A stretch of DNA of 21,625 bases from Anaerotignum sp. (GTDB taxonomy: Bacteria; Bacillota; Clostridia; Lachnospirales; Anaerotignaceae): NCBI GenBank assembly GCA_020024395.1, contig JAHHTV010000007.1, positions 1 to 21,625 on the forward strand, written 5' to 3'. This document shows, piece by piece, positions 1 to 8,829 of this stretch. Position numbers and translations under genes: made by a program. The notes under the pieces were generated by a model. The model was not told where the DNA came from. It saw nothing but the letters and a program-made list of their open reading frames with translations, and did no database searches. Numbering within the stretch: the first letter of the stretch is position 1; the number at the start of each line of letters is the position of its first letter.

Positions 1-241
1 GTATGGATATATCAACCATAATATTAAAAGTATTTTGTAATAATGTAAAGCACTTTTTTGCAACAAAAAAATTTTCAGTTTGTATTTTTAACCAAAAATT
101 TTGTCCAAAATGGGCAATCTCTCCACACATATTTAGTAAAGCAGATAGTTCTGCAATTTTGCAATGGCGTGCATTCCCAAAATGTGTTGCCAACTCCTCT
201 TTCACCTTATAGGAAAATGACAAATTTGTTGTCTGTGCCAT
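1..241 (-). CDS. whiA: WhiA, N-terminal part (cut by window edge)
   Basis: This is the first 80 codons of a WhiA-family protein; the rest lies beyond position 1. Reading the minus strand from the ATG at 241 gives MAQTTNLSFSYKVKEELA, then a segment with NARHCKIAELSALLNMCG. That matches the conserved WhiA N-terminus (SFSxxVKEEL followed by a Cys-rich helical segment). WhiA proteins combine a LAGLIDADG homing-endonuclease-like fold with a C-terminal helix-turn-helix. They act as sporulation regulators in Streptomyces and affect division and chromosome organisation in Bacillus. An AAGGAG ribosome site lies just upstream, and the start is 28 bases after the rapZ stop, so it is probably co-transcribed with rapZ. 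The C-terminal DNA-binding region cannot be judged here. Confidence 0.9.
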   Translation of the reverse strand, partial: MAQTTNLSFSYKVKEELATHFGNARHCKIAELSALLNMCGEIAHFGQNFWLKIQTENFFVAKKCFTLLQNTFNIMVDISI

Positions 242-269
242 ATCTTGCTCCTTTTTATCCATTTTTATA

Positions 270-1142
270 TCAAAGTTTTCTTTTTGCATCTTTTTCAATA
301 TCGTTGTGTTTTAATAATACCGTATGTTTTTCCTGTCCAAGTGCAGTAAACAATGCATTTGCCAATGTCACAGAACGATGTTTCCCCCCTGTACAGCCAA
401 TGCTGATGACCAAACTGTTTTTGCCTTCTGCAATATAATGTGGTATCAAAAATTCCAACATATCCACCAATTTTTCCAAAAATGCTTTACTTTCTGAAAA
501 ACTCATCACATAATCGCTCACAGGGCTGTCATTGCCTGATAACTCCTTCAGCTCTGGGATATAATAAGGGTTTGGCAAAAACCGCACATCAAACACCAAA
601 TCACTATCTACTGGAATACCATACTTAAACCCAAAAGAACATACCGTAATGACCAAACTTTCAAATTTTTCATTATCTTGGAATATACGGTTGATTTGTT
701 CTTTCAATTCCCTTGTCAACACTTTGCTTGTGTCAATGATATAAGTTGCTTTTGCTTTCACTTCTCGCAAAATATCTCTTTCTTTTGAAATTCCTTCTTC
801 AATGGAGCCTTTTCTGGAAAGCGGATGACTTCTTCTGGTTTCTTTATACCGTTTTATCAACACATGGTCAGACGCATCTAAAAACAGAATTTCATAATCA
901 TATCCATTTTCTTGCAATGTAAACAAAACAGAAAACAAATCATAAAATAATTTTCCGCCACGAATATCAATCCCTATGGCAACCCGTTCAAATCCTCCAT
1001 CTTGTTCATAACATAACTCTGCAAATTTTGGCAACAATGCAGGCGGCATATTATCCACACAAAAATAATTGATATCCTCCAAAAATTTCAATGCTGATGT
1101 TTTGCCTGCTCCCGACATACCTGTTACAATGACAAACCGCAT
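270..1142 (-). CDS. rapZ: RapZ/YvcJ-family P-loop nucleotide-binding protein
   Basis: About 290 residues, the usual length of the RapZ/YvcJ family. The N-terminus [18 protein letters not shown] carries a Walker A motif (GMSGAGKT). [11 protein letters not shown] follows, and the C-terminal domain contains [18 protein letters not shown], the family signature. In E. coli RapZ directs RNase E to the sRNA GlmZ. In Firmicutes, YvcJ binds and hydrolyses nucleotides and its role is less clear; competence has been reported for B. subtilis. Two in-frame ATGs exist, at 1148 and 1142. The second is preferred because GAGAGG then lies 9 bases upstream and the protein begins like its homologues. It sits 36 bases after murB and 28 before whiA. 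Gene identity is sure; its target here is unknown. Confidence 0.93.
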   Translation of the reverse strand: MRFVIVTGMSGAGKTSALKFLEDINYFCVDNMPPALLPKFAELCYEQDGGFERVAIGIDIRGGKLFYDLFSVLFTLQENGYDYEILFLDASDHVLIKRYKETRRSHPLSRKGSIEEGISKERDILREVKAKATYIIDTSKVLTRELKEQINRIFQDNEKFESLVITVCSFGFKYGIPVDSDLVFDVRFLPNPYYIPELKELSGNDSPVSDYVMSFSESKAFLEKLVDMLEFLIPHYIAEGKNSLVISIGCTGGKHRSVTLANALFTALGQEKHTVLLKHNDIEKDAKRKL

Positions 1143-1178
1143 GACCATGCACCTCTCTTTCGTACTTTTGAAACGACA

Positions 1179-2087
1179 TTATTTTTCTCCTAAAAATTTC
1201 ACTTCTGGCTCTAATGCTACGCCAAATTGTGCCAACACTTCCTTTTGACAAAAAGCCATCAAATCCAAAATATCTTTTGTTGTTGCATTGCCCATATTGA
1301 CAATAAAACCAGCGTGCTTTTCAGAAACAGCTGCCCCACCGATTTGTTTTCCTTTCAGCCCAGCATCACTAATCAATTTTCCTGCAAAATACCCTTCCGG
1401 GCGTTTGAATGTACTGCCTGCACTTGGGTATTGCAATGGTTGTTTTTCTCTGCGTTGTTTTGCAAGTTCTGTCATTTTGTCTAATATGATTCGTTTATCA
1501 CCTTTTTGCAATTTGATTTTTCCACCCAATACAATATATCCATTTTCCAATACATTGCTGTGACGATATCCCATATCCAAATCTTGCGGTGATACTGTGA
1601 TTACTTCCAAATCTTTTGTCAACACGTCAACACTTACCAATATATCTTTCATTTCGCCGCCATAAGCACCTGCATTCATCACCACAGCACCACCAAATGT
1701 ACCAGGAATACCAGAAGCAAACTCCATACCTGCAAGCCCTGCTTCTGCGGCTTTTGCAGCCACCATAGAAAGCAATGTGCCACATTGTATTGTCAATATA
1801 TCATCAGAAATGATAATTTCTTGCATATTGCGATACAACTGCACCACTGCACCTCTGATACCACCATCCCCCACAAGCAAATTGCTTCCATTTCCTACAA
1901 TTTCATATGGCATATGATATTTTTGCAAACAAGCAATGCTTTGTTTTAACTGTGACACTGTTTTTGGCATCAAAAACAAATCCGCATAACCACCTGTTTG
2001 AAATGTGGTATGCTTTGCCATACTTTCTTGAAACAAACAACATTCGATACCCAATATTTCTTGTAATTCTTTTTTACTATCTTCCAT
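1179..2087 (-). CDS. murB: UDP-N-acetylenolpyruvoylglucosamine reductase MurB
   Basis: 302 residues, a full-length FAD-dependent reductase of peptidoglycan precursor synthesis, reducing UDP-GlcNAc-enolpyruvate to UDP-MurNAc in the cytoplasm. The FAD-binding part shows HTTFQTGGYADLF, VGNGSNLLVGDGGIRG and the long signature FASGIPGTFGGAVVMNAGAY. YRHSNV follows. The C-terminal substrate-binding part has PSAGSTFKRPEGYFAGKLI, with the catalytic serine of the GSTF motif, and ends EPEVKFLGEK. The absence of the extra type I insert and the length indicate a type II MurB as in other Firmicutes. The only good start is the ATG at 2087; its GGGAGGTG ribosome site is about 13 bases upstream, a long spacing also seen for moaC and the MOSC gene in this window. 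It lies between hprK and rapZ. Confidence 0.95.
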   Translation of the reverse strand: MEDSKKELQEILGIECCLFQESMAKHTTFQTGGYADLFLMPKTVSQLKQSIACLQKYHMPYEIVGNGSNLLVGDGGIRGAVVQLYRNMQEIIISDDILTIQCGTLLSMVAAKAAEAGLAGMEFASGIPGTFGGAVVMNAGAYGGEMKDILVSVDVLTKDLEVITVSPQDLDMGYRHSNVLENGYIVLGGKIKLQKGDKRIILDKMTELAKQRREKQPLQYPSAGSTFKRPEGYFAGKLISDAGLKGKQIGGAAVSEKHAGFIVNMGNATTKDILDLMAFCQKEVLAQFGVALEPEVKFLGEK

Positions 2088-2116
2088 GATATGCTATTTG
2101 CACCTCCCATTTTTTA

Positions 2117-3040
2117 TTATTTTTTCATATTTGCCAAAATACGCATTTCCAATTCTTTTGCCGGATTATCTCCCATACGTTTTTGACGGTTTGTAATTGC
2201 CGCTGACTCACAAATAACAGCCACATTTCTACCTGGGCGAATGGGAATGGTATTACATGGCACTTTATTCCCAAGTATCTCTATATATTCCTCATCTAAT
2301 CCCAATCTATCATATGGAGATGCTGTTCCGTCCCACATTTCCAACCGCAACACCAAATCAATATTCTTTTTTTGTTTGATAGCACCCAAGCCAAACAATT
2401 CTTTGACATTCAAAATACCAATGCCCCGCAATTCAATCAAATACTGTATCAATTCTGGGCAAGTACCTACCAATGTATTATCTGCAATTTTTTTGATTTC
2501 CACTGCATCATCTGCAACCAAACGATGTCCTCTTTTGATTAACTCTAAAGCCGTTTCGCTTTTTCCGATACCGCTGTCACCAATAATCAGTACACCTTCG
2601 CCATAAATATCCACCAGTACACCATGTATGGTTTCCCGTTCTGCCAATTCTGTATGCAGCCAATAAATCAATTCTGCGGCAAATGTTGTGGTAGACTCTT
2701 TTGTCCGAAATATGGGTACCCCATATTTTTTACCATATTGCAGCATTTCTGGAAATATTTCTAAATTTTTGCATACAATCAAACAAGGGATATGAAATTC
2801 AAATAAATGACAAATCGCTTGTCTGCGTTGTTCTGGTTCCAGTGTCAACAAATAGCTATGCTCTACACGTCCCAATAATTGTACCCTATCATTGTCAAAT
2901 CTTTCATAAAAACCCGTTAATTGCAATGCAGGGCGATTGATTTCTTTTCTTTTAATCATACGTCCTTCTAAATTGATTTCTGGTATGATATTTTCCAAAT
3001 CAAAATGTTCTAAAAATGTTTTGATACACGCACCATACAT
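2117..3040 (-). CDS. hprK: HPr kinase/phosphorylase
   Basis: 307 residues. This bifunctional enzyme phosphorylates and dephosphorylates HPr (and Crh where present) on Ser46, the signal for carbon catabolite repression through CcpA. Walker A is GDSGIGKS at residues 154-161, followed by HRLVADDAVEI. The HprK signature IELRGIGILNVKELFGLGAI lies near residues 202-221. The C-terminal part has IPIRPGRNVAVICESAA and ends with a helix containing RQKRMGDNPAKEL. The reading frame is open back to 3073, but the ATG at 3040 is chosen: it gives the usual N-terminus and has an AGGAGGGAG site just upstream that overlaps the uvrC stop codon. The frame upstream of it would encode only basic residues read from that ribosome site. 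Likely translated with uvrC. Confidence 0.95.
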   Translation of the reverse strand: MYGACIKTFLEHFDLENIIPEINLEGRMIKRKEINRPALQLTGFYERFDNDRVQLLGRVEHSYLLTLEPEQRRQAICHLFEFHIPCLIVCKNLEIFPEMLQYGKKYGVPIFRTKESTTTFAAELIYWLHTELAERETIHGVLVDIYGEGVLIIGDSGIGKSETALELIKRGHRLVADDAVEIKKIADNTLVGTCPELIQYLIELRGIGILNVKELFGLGAIKQKKNIDLVLRLEMWDGTASPYDRLGLDEEYIEILGNKVPCNTIPIRPGRNVAVICESAAITNRQKRMGDNPAKELEMRILANMKK

Positions 3041-3047
3041 AATTTTT

Positions 3048-3059
3048 CTCTCCCTCCTC
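3048..3059 (-). promoter_or_regulatory. Ribosome binding site that sets the hprK start
   Basis: On the minus strand this reads GAGGAGGGAGAG and ends 7 bases before the ATG at 3040. The uvrC stop TGA (3060-3058) runs into it, so the two genes are tightly linked. It shows that translation starts at 3040 and not at the upstream codon of the open frame at 3073. Confidence 0.8.
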
Positions 3060-4932
3060 AGCTTTTTTGACAATCGTTGGTATCCATACCACGAAAAAAG
3101 GCATATACAGATTCAGCGGCTTTGATTGTCAGACCTTCCACCTCCAACAAATCTGCAACCTCTGCTTGTGCAATTTTTTCCACAGAACCAAAATGCCGCA
3201 TCAATGCTTTTCTTCTGACTTGTCCAATGCCTTTGATGTCATCTAATACAGAGTGCAATGTCTGTGTTTCGTGTAATTTTCTATGATATGTGATTGCAAA
3301 ACGATGCACTTCATCTTGTATGCGTGTCACAAGCTGAAATCCTTCTGATGTCAATGGCATATGGATTTCTTTTTCCTGAAACAACAATGCTCTTGTGCGG
3401 TGTTTGTCGTCTTTGACCATGCCACATACTGGAATTTCCATGCCAAATGCAGATAATATTTCTTGTGCAGCGTGTACTTGTGTTTTACCACCATCCATCA
3501 ATATCAAATCTGGCATTCTGGTAAAACTGCTTGTTTTGCCTTCGCTTTTTTCTTTTATGGCGTGATTGAGCCTTCTTGTCAAAACCTCTTTCATAGAGCC
3601 ATAATCGTTTGCCCCCACAATGGTTTTGATTTTGAATTTGCGATAATCACTGTATTTTGGTTTCCCATCCTCAAAAACCACCATAGACCCCACCGATGCA
3701 AAACCTTGTATATGAGAAATATCATATGCTTCCACACGATGCAACGGTGCAGCAATGCCCAAAGCCTTTCGTAATTGTTCCATAGCTCCCTTTGTGCGTT
3801 GTTGTTCTTTTCGCATTTTTTCGCCAAATTGTTCAAATGCAATATTGGCGTTTTTATATGCAAGCTCCACCAATTTTTGTTTTTCGCCTTTGACAGGTAC
3901 CGTAAATGTCACTTTGCTTCCCCTACGTTCTGTCAAATACGCCTGCAATAGTGGTGCATCTTCTTGTGTCAAATTTTCTTGCAATATAATTTCTTTTGGA
4001 ACGTGTGCTGTCCCACTGTAAAATTGCTTAATAAATTCTGTCATCACTTCACTTCTTGTTTGTTCCTCTGGTGCTATGATATGAAAATTTTCACGCCCTG
4101 TCATCGTACCATCTCGTATGAAAAATACTTGCACCAAACATTCTGAAAATGCTCGTACCAACGCCACAACGTCTGCTTCTTGTAATGTCATATTATCCAT
4201 TTTTTGTTTTTGTGCCACATTTTGCACCGCTTTGATTTTGTCACGCAACATTGCGGCTTTTTCATACTCCATAGCCTCTGCGGCTTCTGCCATTTCTTGT
4301 TCCATTTGTTTGCGTATGGCATCATGTTTGCCTTCCAAAAAATCCATCGCATATTGTACATACACACCATATGCCTCTTTTGTAATCAAAGCATTACAAG
4401 GTGCCATACACTGCCCAATATGATAATTCAAACAAGGACGCTCTTTTCCTGTTTCTTTTGGCAAATTCTTTTTGCACTTTCGTATTGGAAACAATTTTTG
4501 TAATATTTCAACGGTTTCTTTCAATGCAATACCATCTGTAAAAGGACCATAATATTTTGCTTTATCTTTTTCACGTTTATGTGTCACAAATATACGGGGA
4601 AAATCCTCTTGTATGGTCACCTTAATATAAGGATAAGACTTATCATCTTTGAGTAATATATTGTAACGTGGGTCATACTTTTTAATCAATGTACACTCTA
4701 AAATCAACGCTTCCATTTCGGTATCTGTCACAATATATTCAAATTCTTTGATATGTGGTACCATTGTTTTTGTTTTGGGCGATTGGTTTTTACTGCTTTG
4801 AAAATACTGTCTGACACGGTTTCTCAAATTCACGGCTTTTCCTACATAAATGATTTGTCCGTTTTCATTTTTCATCAAATATACCCCTGATTTTTGGGGT
4901 AATTTTTTTAATTCTGCCGCTATATCAAACAT
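3058..4932 (-). CDS. uvrC: Excinuclease ABC subunit C (UvrC)
   Basis: 624 residues, full length. UvrC makes both incisions flanking DNA lesions loaded by UvrA/UvrB in nucleotide excision repair. The N-terminal GIY-YIG nuclease (about residues 10-95) shows SGVYLMKNENGQIIYVGKAV and NLRNRVRQYF. A cysteine-rich linker and the UVR motif that binds UvrB (EAAEAMEYEKAAMLRDKIKA, near residues 210-235) follow. The C-terminal RNase H-like nuclease has RVEAYDISHIQGFASVGSMV and LILMDGGKTQVHAA. The protein ends in a tandem helix-hairpin-helix (DDIKGIGQVRRKALMRHFGS and a second hairpin). The ATG at 4932 has AGGTGA upstream and an extended -10 promoter before that, so it likely opens the uvrC-hprK-murB-rapZ-whiA unit. 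Confidence 0.96.
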   Translation of the reverse strand: MFDIAAELKKLPQKSGVYLMKNENGQIIYVGKAVNLRNRVRQYFQSSKNQSPKTKTMVPHIKEFEYIVTDTEMEALILECTLIKKYDPRYNILLKDDKSYPYIKVTIQEDFPRIFVTHKREKDKAKYYGPFTDGIALKETVEILQKLFPIRKCKKNLPKETGKERPCLNYHIGQCMAPCNALITKEAYGVYVQYAMDFLEGKHDAIRKQMEQEMAEAAEAMEYEKAAMLRDKIKAVQNVAQKQKMDNMTLQEADVVALVRAFSECLVQVFFIRDGTMTGRENFHIIAPEEQTRSEVMTEFIKQFYSGTAHVPKEIILQENLTQEDAPLLQAYLTERRGSKVTFTVPVKGEKQKLVELAYKNANIAFEQFGEKMRKEQQRTKGAMEQLRKALGIAAPLHRVEAYDISHIQGFASVGSMVVFEDGKPKYSDYRKFKIKTIVGANDYGSMKEVLTRRLNHAIKEKSEGKTSSFTRMPDLILMDGGKTQVHAAQEILSAFGMEIPVCGMVKDDKHRTRALLFQEKEIHMPLTSEGFQLVTRIQDEVHRFAITYHRKLHETQTLHSVLDDIKGIGQVRRKALMRHFGSVEKIAQAEVADLLEVEGLTIKAAESVYAFFRGMDTNDCQKS

Positions 4933-4965
4933 ATTGTATCACCTGCCCATTTTTCTTTTTTGCAT

Positions 4966-4974
4966 AGTATATCA
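4966..4974 (-). promoter_or_regulatory. Extended -10 promoter upstream of uvrC
   Basis: The minus strand reads TGATATACT here, a TGn-TATACT extended -10 element (TATACT at 4966-4971). No good -35 hexamer stands 16-18 bases upstream, as is common for extended -10 promoters. Transcription would start near 4959, giving a leader of roughly 25 bases before the uvrC ATG. Inferred from sequence only. Confidence 0.5.
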
Positions 4975-5010
4975 CAAAACATTTGTTTCTTCTACCACAA
5001 AACAATGGTT

Positions 5011-5053
5011 TTATTTTCAAAATCAAAACAGCATAGTATAGAAACTATGCTGT
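5011..5053 (-). terminator. Rho-independent terminator after the flippase gene
   Basis: The perfect 10-base arms ACAGCATAGT (5053-5044 on the minus strand) and ACTATGCTGT (5037-5028) enclose a 6-base loop. They are followed on the minus strand by the T-rich tail TTTGATTTT. The hairpin lies about 40 bases after the flippase stop and before the uvrC promoter, so it separates the two transcription units. The stem is AT-rich and the tail is interrupted, so termination may be partial. Confidence 0.7.
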
Positions 5054-5094
5054 CTTTGTATCGTTTTCATCATGAAAATCTTTTTATTTTTGTT

Positions 5095-6726
5095 TTACAA
5101 CAATCTTACTTTTTTGCAAATGCGTACAAGCTTTCTGCCCATAGGCATTGCCTGTAAATCTTCTTCCTGTATGCCGCCAATCCATAACATCACAACTGCA
5201 TATACTCCCATTGCCACCACAATCGCTGTCAATGTGCAGACAATATTATAAGGTATAAAATGGTGCAATCCATGGTATATGCCAAGTGCTGCTGCACCCA
5301 TGACAACCGCTCCCGCAACTGGTTTTAACAATACTCTTTTCCAGTCAAATTTCACGCCTGTAATACGAGAGAGCATACATACATCAAATATGGATGCCAC
5401 CAAATAACAACCTGTTGTGGAAAGCACAGCACCCAATACGTTTAATGCAGGAATGGATATCAATACTGCATTTAATATCACTTTTGTCACTGCCCCTAAC
5501 AAAGCTCCCACAACAGGCACTTTGATATGCCCAAGTCCTTGCAATACACCTGTTGCAGTCTGACACAATGCCAAAAATATAATTGAAACACCACCCACAA
5601 CCAAAAGCATACCGCCTTCTTTTGCAGATGGGAACAGCATTTCTAATATCTGTGGGCCTAACACTGCAATCCCCACAGATGCAGGCACAGATATAATCAT
5701 TGAAATACGCATTGTCAAATTCATTTTTCTTTTGACTTCTTTTTTCTCACCCATGCGATTGGATGCCGCAATGCTTGGCAATACTGCCGTTGCAATCGCT
5801 GTGGATATGGAAACAGGCAATGTTGTCAGTGTTACATATTTTCCGTTTAACTGCCCATATAATGCAGTTGCTTCCATATCAGAAAACCCAATATCTTGCA
5901 ATATTTTTGTTACCATACCCATATCAATCAAATTGGTGATACTAAACACCGCAGTACCTGCAATAATGGGCAATGCTGTTTGCATAATTTTTTTTGCCAG
6001 TTGCTTTTTGCTTTCTTCATGTGATTGTTTGCAACGTTCTGCACGTCTGAGCAAATCTGGACGAATGAGCAAATAGCTAATCCATACCACAACCAAACCT
6101 GCCGCCGCACCAATGCCAGTACCCATCGTACCACCTGCCGCACCCAACGGCAGATTTTTTGTTTGCCCCATAGGTACATAAAGCCCCAAAAACACATATG
6201 CCAAATACACACTAAAAAATGCATTGAATATCTGTTCTACAATTTGAGATATCGCAGTTGGCACCATGGTATGCATACCTTGGAAATATCCACGATACAC
6301 AGACATCACTGCCACAATCACCAATGTTGGACAAAGTGTCAATATTGCATAATAACTATCTGGTGATGATACCAAAATTGCCATTTTTCTTGCAGTCAAT
6401 GCAAGCAATATCGCAAATATCGTGCCTAATGTTGTAGAAATCAACAATGAAACTTGAAATACCCGATGTGCATTACGATATTGATGCAGTGCCAAACGTT
6501 CGGAAACCAATTTGGATATTGCCGCAGGCAGTCCCGCAGATGACAGTATCAACAAAAACATATAAATATTATATCCTGCACCATATATGCCATTTCCGAC
6601 ATCGCCCAGCATATTGGTCATTGGCACACGATATACAAACCCCAAAAAGCGTACCAATATCCCTGCAAATGCCAGTATTGCCGCTTGTTTCAAAAAGGAG
6701 CCTTTTTGCTTTGTTTTCTCTGTCAT
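5095..6726 (-). CDS. MurJ/SpoVB-type lipid flippase (MOP superfamily)
   Basis: 543 residues of mostly hydrophobic sequence, consistent with about 14 membrane helices, the usual size for the YtgP/SpoVB polysaccharide-flippase branch of the MOP (MATE-like) superfamily. The N-terminus shows FLKQAAILAFAGILVRFLGF, then YRVPMTNMLGDVGNGIYGAG and SSAGLPAAISKLVSERLA, typical of this branch. A later loop has PVSISTAIATAVLPSIAAS. Members include B. subtilis MurJ/YtgP, which flips lipid II, and SpoVB, needed for spore cortex; sequence alone does not separate these roles. The ATG at 6726 follows an AGAGGTG site, 34 bases after typA with no terminator between, so it is probably read through from typA. A hairpin terminator follows. 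Confidence 0.85.
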   Translation of the reverse strand: MTEKTKQKGSFLKQAAILAFAGILVRFLGFVYRVPMTNMLGDVGNGIYGAGYNIYMFLLILSSAGLPAAISKLVSERLALHQYRNAHRVFQVSLLISTTLGTIFAILLALTARKMAILVSSPDSYYAILTLCPTLVIVAVMSVYRGYFQGMHTMVPTAISQIVEQIFNAFFSVYLAYVFLGLYVPMGQTKNLPLGAAGGTMGTGIGAAAGLVVVWISYLLIRPDLLRRAERCKQSHEESKKQLAKKIMQTALPIIAGTAVFSITNLIDMGMVTKILQDIGFSDMEATALYGQLNGKYVTLTTLPVSISTAIATAVLPSIAASNRMGEKKEVKRKMNLTMRISMIISVPASVGIAVLGPQILEMLFPSAKEGGMLLVVGGVSIIFLALCQTATGVLQGLGHIKVPVVGALLGAVTKVILNAVLISIPALNVLGAVLSTTGCYLVASIFDVCMLSRITGVKFDWKRVLLKPVAGAVVMGAAALGIYHGLHHFIPYNIVCTLTAIVVAMGVYAVVMLWIGGIQEEDLQAMPMGRKLVRICKKVRLL

Positions 6727-6760
6727 ACTGCACCTCTGTCTACATCACTTCTTTTTCTGT

Positions 6761-8593
6761 TTATCTGTTGCCATGCACTCTGATTTTTCTGCGTTGGTTG
6801 CAATCCAACACTTTTTTACGCATACGCAAACTTGTTGGTGTTACTTCCAACAATTCATCTTCGCCAATAAATTCCATGCATTGTTCCAAAGACATTTGTA
6901 TCGCTGGTGTCAGACGCAATGCATCATCAGAGCCAGAAGAACGTGTATTTGTCAACTGTTTTTTCTTACAAACATTGATATCCATGTCGTCTGCTCTTGC
7001 ATTTCTGCCCACAATCATACCTTCATATACTTTCACGCCTGCACCAATAAACAAATCGCCTCTTTCTTGTGCATTATACAAGCCATAGGTAATTGCTTCA
7101 CCGCTTTCAAATGCAACCAAAGAACCTTGGGAACGTGTAGGGATTTCGCCTTTGTATGGTTCATACCCATCAAACACAGAATTCAAAATACCATTTCCTT
7201 TGGTATCTGTCATAAATTCACTACGATACCCTATCAAACCTCTTGCAGGAATGGAAAATTCCAAACGCGTATATCCACCTTTGGAAGGATACATATTTGT
7301 CATTTCACCTTTTCTGCCACCCAGTTTTTCAATCACATTGCCCACAAATTCTTCTGGTACGTCAATAGTTACTGCTTCCATAGGTTCACATTTTTTGCCT
7401 TCTATTTCATGGAACAATACTTCTGGTTTGGAAACTTGGAATTCATACCCTTCTCTACGCAATGTTTCAATCAATATAGACAAATGCAATTCCCCACGAC
7501 CAGAAACTTTCAAAGCATCCATAGAGTCTGTATCTTCCACACGCAAACTGACGTCTGTATTTAATTCCTTCATCAATCTATCACGCAAATGGCGAGAAGT
7601 TACAAATTTTCCTTCTTGCCCTGCAAATGGACTGTCATTGACAGAGAATGTCATGGACAATGTTGGTTCAGAAATTTTTACAAATGGCAATGCCTCTGGT
7701 TTCAAAGGAGAACAGATAGTATCCCCAATCATAATATTTTCAATACCGCTCAAAGCCACAATATTTCCAACGCCTGCTTCTTTCACTTCCACTCTTTGCA
7801 AGCCTTCAAATTCATACAATTTTGTAATACGTACTTTTTTCTGGATATCTGCATTGTGCATATTCAAAACCACAACTTCGTCATTGACACGTAATGTACC
7901 ATTTTCAATTTTACCAATACCAATTCTACCCACATATTCGCTATAATCAATGGTAGAAATCAATGCTTGCAAAGGTGCTTGTGTATCGCCTTTTGGTGCA
8001 GGGATATGCTCAACAATCGCTTCAAACAAAGGTTTCATATCACCTTCTCTATCATCTGGATTTTCAGACGCATAGCCACTTCTTGCAGATGCAAACACAA
8101 AAGGAGAGTCCAACTGATTGTCATTTGCATCCAATTCCAAAAATAGCTCCAATACTTCGTCCACCACATCTTGTGGGCGTGCTTCTGGTCTGTCCACTTT
8201 ATTTACGCATACCACAACAGGGTGGTTCAATTCCAACGCTTTACGCAACACAAATTTTGTCTGTGGCATAGGGCCTTCAAAAGCATCTACCACCAACACA
8301 ACACCATCTACCATTTTTAACACACGTTCTACTTCGCCACCGAAGTCAGCGTGTCCAGGTGTATCAATGATATTGATTTTAATATCGCCATAATGCACCG
8401 CTGTATTTTTAGACAATATGGTAATGCCACGTTCTCTTTCAATATCACCACTATCCATCACACGCTCTTGCACCACTTGGTTTGAACGAAAAATACCGCT
8501 TTGACGCAATAACTGGTCTACCAATGTTGTTTTACCATGGTCAACGTGTGCAATGATTGCCACGTTTCTAATATGTTCCATACTTTGTTTCAT
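6761..8593 (-). CDS. typA: Ribosome-associated GTPase TypA/BipA
   Basis: 610 residues, full length for this translational GTPase related to EF-G and LepA. It acts on the ribosome and has roles in assembly and stress or cold adaptation. Motifs in order: G1 [17 protein letters not shown], switch [13 protein letters not shown]3 [16 protein letters not shown]4 [12 protein letters not shown]5 [12 protein letters not shown]-like domains follow, with [20 protein letters not shown], and then the TypA-specific C-terminal domain (ending with [15 protein letters not shown]). The ATG at 8593 has GGAG 10 bases upstream; a second ATG five codons in (8581) is less well placed. A TTGCAT-17-TAAAAT promoter lies upstream. 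No terminator separates it from the flippase gene that follows. Confidence 0.96.
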   Translation of the reverse strand: MKQSMEHIRNVAIIAHVDHGKTTLVDQLLRQSGIFRSNQVVQERVMDSGDIERERGITILSKNTAVHYGDIKINIIDTPGHADFGGEVERVLKMVDGVVLVVDAFEGPMPQTKFVLRKALELNHPVVVCVNKVDRPEARPQDVVDEVLELFLELDANDNQLDSPFVFASARSGYASENPDDREGDMKPLFEAIVEHIPAPKGDTQAPLQALISTIDYSEYVGRIGIGKIENGTLRVNDEVVVLNMHNADIQKKVRITKLYEFEGLQRVEVKEAGVGNIVALSGIENIMIGDTICSPLKPEALPFVKISEPTLSMTFSVNDSPFAGQEGKFVTSRHLRDRLMKELNTDVSLRVEDTDSMDALKVSGRGELHLSILIETLRREGYEFQVSKPEVLFHEIEGKKCEPMEAVTIDVPEEFVGNVIEKLGGRKGEMTNMYPSKGGYTRLEFSIPARGLIGYRSEFMTDTKGNGILNSVFDGYEPYKGEIPTRSQGSLVAFESGEAITYGLYNAQERGDLFIGAGVKVYEGMIVGRNARADDMDINVCKKKQLTNTRSSGSDDALRLTPAIQMSLEQCMEFIGEDELLEVTPTSLRMRKKVLDCNQRRKIRVHGNR

Positions 8594-8636
8594 ATTCTTC
8601 TTTCTCCATCTCTTTCAAATTTTTATACATCATAGT

Positions 8637-8665
8637 ATTTTAGCATAGCCCATGTTTCCATGCAA
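8637..8665 (-). promoter_or_regulatory. Sigma-A type promoter of typA
   Basis: On the minus strand: -35 TTGCAT (8665-8660), a 17-base spacer that ends in TGC, and -10 TAAAAT (8642-8637). The TGC gives an extended -10. Spacing and match are good, and it lies 44 bases before the typA start codon. It is the only strong promoter in the gap between typA and the upstream terminator. Confidence 0.7.
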
Positions 8666-8777
8666 TTATTGTTTTACAAAATCAGAGTTTTTTTTATTTT
8701 TGATACATTTTTTTACATCTAACAAATATTTTTCACAAAATATTTTGTCATTTGACAAAAAATTCTACATAGCCATC

Positions 8778-8813
8778 AAAAAAAGATATTGTTTTTTGAA
8801 AACAATATCTTTT
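8778..8813 (-). terminator. Rho-independent terminator after the NlpC/P60 gene
   Basis: A 15-base perfect stem (8781-8795 paired with 8799-8813) with a 3-base loop is followed on the minus strand by a run of seven T, part of which is the foot of the stem. It begins 16 bases beyond the NlpC/P60 stop codon. The stem is AT-rich but long and perfect. It separates this gene from typA. Confidence 0.8.
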
Positions 8814-8829
8814 CTTTCTATTTATTTGA

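Noticed and set aside
3041..3073. Upstream 11-codon extension of HprK
   Set aside because: It translates the ribosome site and the end of uvrC, is highly basic, and is absent from typical HprK proteins.
6587..7564. Long open frame on the plus strand (325 codons)
   Set aside because: It lies wholly opposite typA and the start of the flippase gene, has Cys/His/Phe-rich composition typical of an antisense shadow, and has no family motif or convincing ribosome site.
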